Assembly (NCBI RefSeq): GCF_000687935.1
Contig: NZ_JHZZ01000001.1
Span: forward strand, 1,240,001 to 1,304,000
Direction: 5' to 3'
From: Polaribacter sp. Hel_I_88
GTDB taxonomy: Bacteria > Bacteroidota > Bacteroidia > Flavobacteriales > Flavobacteriaceae
DNA: 64,000 bases
Below are positions 62,672 through 64,000 of this stretch, one piece after another (positions within the stretch are counted from its first letter, which is position 1; each line of letters opens with the position of its first letter). The translations under genes and the position numbers were made by a program. Under the pieces are notes generated by a model. The model made no database searches and was not told where the DNA came from. It saw nothing but the letters and a program-made list of their open reading frames with translations.

Positions 62672-64000
62672 TTATTTTTCTTTTGTTAATTCTGCTTCAA
62701 TTTCCTCTAAACTTTTTCCTTTGGTTTCTGGCAATCTATTTTTGATGAATAAGAAACCTAAAACACAAATAATACTGTATACCCAAAAAGTTCCAGAAGC
62801 ACCTAAAGCATCATTTAAAATTGGGAAAGTAAATGTTAAAATAAAAGAAGCTACCCAAAGTGCAAAAGTTGCTATAGACATGGCAACACCCCTAATTTTA
62901 TTTGGAAAAATTTCTGATAAAACCACCCAAGTTATTGGTGCTAAAGACATAGAATAAATTGCAATTGCAGTTAAAACCAATACTAAAACTGGCCAACCTG
63001 TATATTGCATATAATATGCGCCACCTAAAATTGCGTAAACCAATCCTAAACCTATAGAACCAAAAAGCATTAATTTTCTTCTACCCCAACTATCTACAGT
63101 TTTCATAGCGATAATCGTAAAAATTAAGTTTACACTTCCTGTAATTACAATATTAAAAAGCATATCTCCAACAGTATAACCTGCTGCAGTAAAAATTTCT
63201 TCTGCATAATTAAATATGATGTTTATACCACACCATTGCTGAAAAACAGCTAATACGATACCAATAATTAAAATCGGTTTTACTTTGGCACTTTTAAAAT
63301 CTGAAAAAGTAATTTTAGATGTTCCACTTTCTTTTAATGTTAAATCAATATTTTTTACTTCTTGTGCCGCATAACTTTCTCCACCTATTTTTGCTAATAC
63401 TTTTTTGGCTGCAGCTGCATCGTTCATTTTCATTAAAAAACGTGGACTTTTTGGCACTAAAAACATCAATCCAAAAAATAAACCTGCAGGAATTAATTCC
63501 GCCCAAAACATCCATCTCCATCCAGATTGTCCATTCCAAGAATCTAACATTGTAGCTTCATCTATAACAGGTTCTGCAATTAAATAATTTGCAATTTGAG
63601 CAACTAAAATACCTATTACTAAGGTTAACTGGTTTATTGCCACAAACTGACCTCTATATTTTGCAGGTGCAATTTCGGCAATATACATTGGCGATAAAGT
63701 AGAAGCTAATCCAATACCCAACCCACCTAATAACCTGTAAAAAATAAATGGTGTAAAATTATCAACATATCCAGTACCAAAAGCCGATAACGTAAAAAGA
63801 ACAGCGGCCAATATTAACGGTATTTTTCTTCCAAATTTATCTGCAACAAAACCAGAAATTATGGCTCCAAAAATACAGCCAATTAAAGCACTACTCATTG
63901 CCCATCCTTGTAAAGTTGGTAAATCACTAATATCAAAATACAATTCGTAAAATGGTTTTGCACCACCAATTACTACCCAATCGTATCCAAAAAGGAAACC
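62672..64000 (-). CDS. MFS sugar porter (XylE/GalP-like), 5' end outside the window
   Basis: An inner-membrane sugar:proton symporter-like protein. The frame is open to the window edge: the 19 codons upstream of 63943 read GFLFGYDWVVIGGAKPFYE, the end of the first helix of sugar porters, so 442 residues are visible and only a short N-terminus is missing. Signatures: GFVADKFGRK between helices 2 and 3, SPRFLM after helix 6, FQQWCGINIIFNYAEEIF in helix 7, and PETKGKSLEEIE at the C-terminus. The last two are diagnostic of the sugar-porter family. It leads the degradation train and probably takes up galactose or another released monosaccharide. Confidence 0.9.
   Translation of the reverse strand, partial: GFLFGYDWVVIGGAKPFYELYFDISDLPTLQGWAMSSALIGCIFGAIISGFVADKFGRKIPLILAAVLFTLSAFGTGYVDNFTPFIFYRLLGGLGIGLASTLSPMYIAEIAPAKYRGQFVAINQLTLVIGILVAQIANYLIAEPVIDEATMLDSWNGQSGWRWMFWAELIPAGLFFGLMFLVPKSPRFLMKMNDAAAAKKVLAKIGGESYAAQEVKNIDLTLKESGTSKITFSDFKSAKVKPILIIGIVLAVFQQWCGINIIFNYAEEIFTAAGYTVGDMLFNIVITGSVNLIFTIIAMKTVDSWGRRKLMLFGSIGLGLVYAILGGAYYMQYTGWPVLVLVLTAIAIYSMSLAPITWVVLSEIFPNKIRGVAMSIATFALWVASFILTFTFPILNDALGASGTFWVYSIICVLGFLFIKNRLPETKGKSLEEIEAELTKEK

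Overview
The window looks like a chromosome segment of a marine flavobacterium (Flavobacteriaceae, Polaribacter-like). The grounds are the very AT-rich DNA, SusC/SusD pairs, type IX secretion sorting tails, a gliding/secretion TPR lipoprotein of the SprE/PorW kind, Bacteroidota-type TAnnTTTG promoter boxes and many sulfatases. Almost every gene is on the minus strand, so transcription runs from high to low coordinates. The only clear plus-strand gene is an SGNH/SASA esterase at 16647-18107.

Region 1 (1-16 kb) is housekeeping. It holds an HD-domain protein cut by the window edge, an SDR oxidoreductase, two orphan lipoproteins and the F1Fo ATP synthase cluster atpB-E-F-H-A-G (no atpD or atpC here), preceded by two small membrane proteins, a bactofilin and the SprE/PorW-like lipoprotein. 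Next come a PadR-controlled ABC export operon, whose permease gene is broken by a frameshift in a short A-run, and a thioredoxin. Most of these units end in clear hairpin terminators.

Region 2 (16.1-16.5 kb) is a 383-bp, internally deleted IS982-family element with imperfect terminal inverted repeats. It sits between the housekeeping block and a carbohydrate-use region.

Region 3 (16.6-64 kb) is a large polysaccharide utilization locus (PUL). The surface and uptake part is susC, susD, two SusE/F-position lipoproteins, two secreted proteins sharing an unrecognised binding-like domain, a 56-residue exported peptide and a GH35 beta-galactosidase. The degradation part is a minus-strand gene train of at least 30 kb: sugar transporter (runs off the window), SGNH esterase, two nearly identical tandem GH2 enzymes, a cytosolic DUF5107-TPR protein, two sulfatases, a GH30 endo-beta-1,6-galactanase-like enzyme, a third GH2, a GH43-CBM32, a LacZ-type GH2, a GH16, a second SGNH esterase, a second GH43 and a third sulfatase. 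A decayed aldose 1-epimerase (galM) lies between the two parts.

Inference on function: GH30_5-like, two GH43_24-like (Glu/Glu/Gln active sites), GH35, GH16 and LacZ-type enzymes together point to a beta-1,3/beta-1,6-linked galactan. Three sulfatases and several esterases indicate a sulfated and probably acylated form, such as an algal galactan. No arabinofuranosidase, rhamnosidase or PUL regulator is visible. Endo-enzymes with T9SS tails would act at the surface, SusCD would import oligosaccharides, periplasmic lipoprotein exo-enzymes would finish them, and the sugar porter would take up the monosaccharide. A short motif (ATGGATA-N5-ACT) upstream of several PUL transcription units may be a shared operator.
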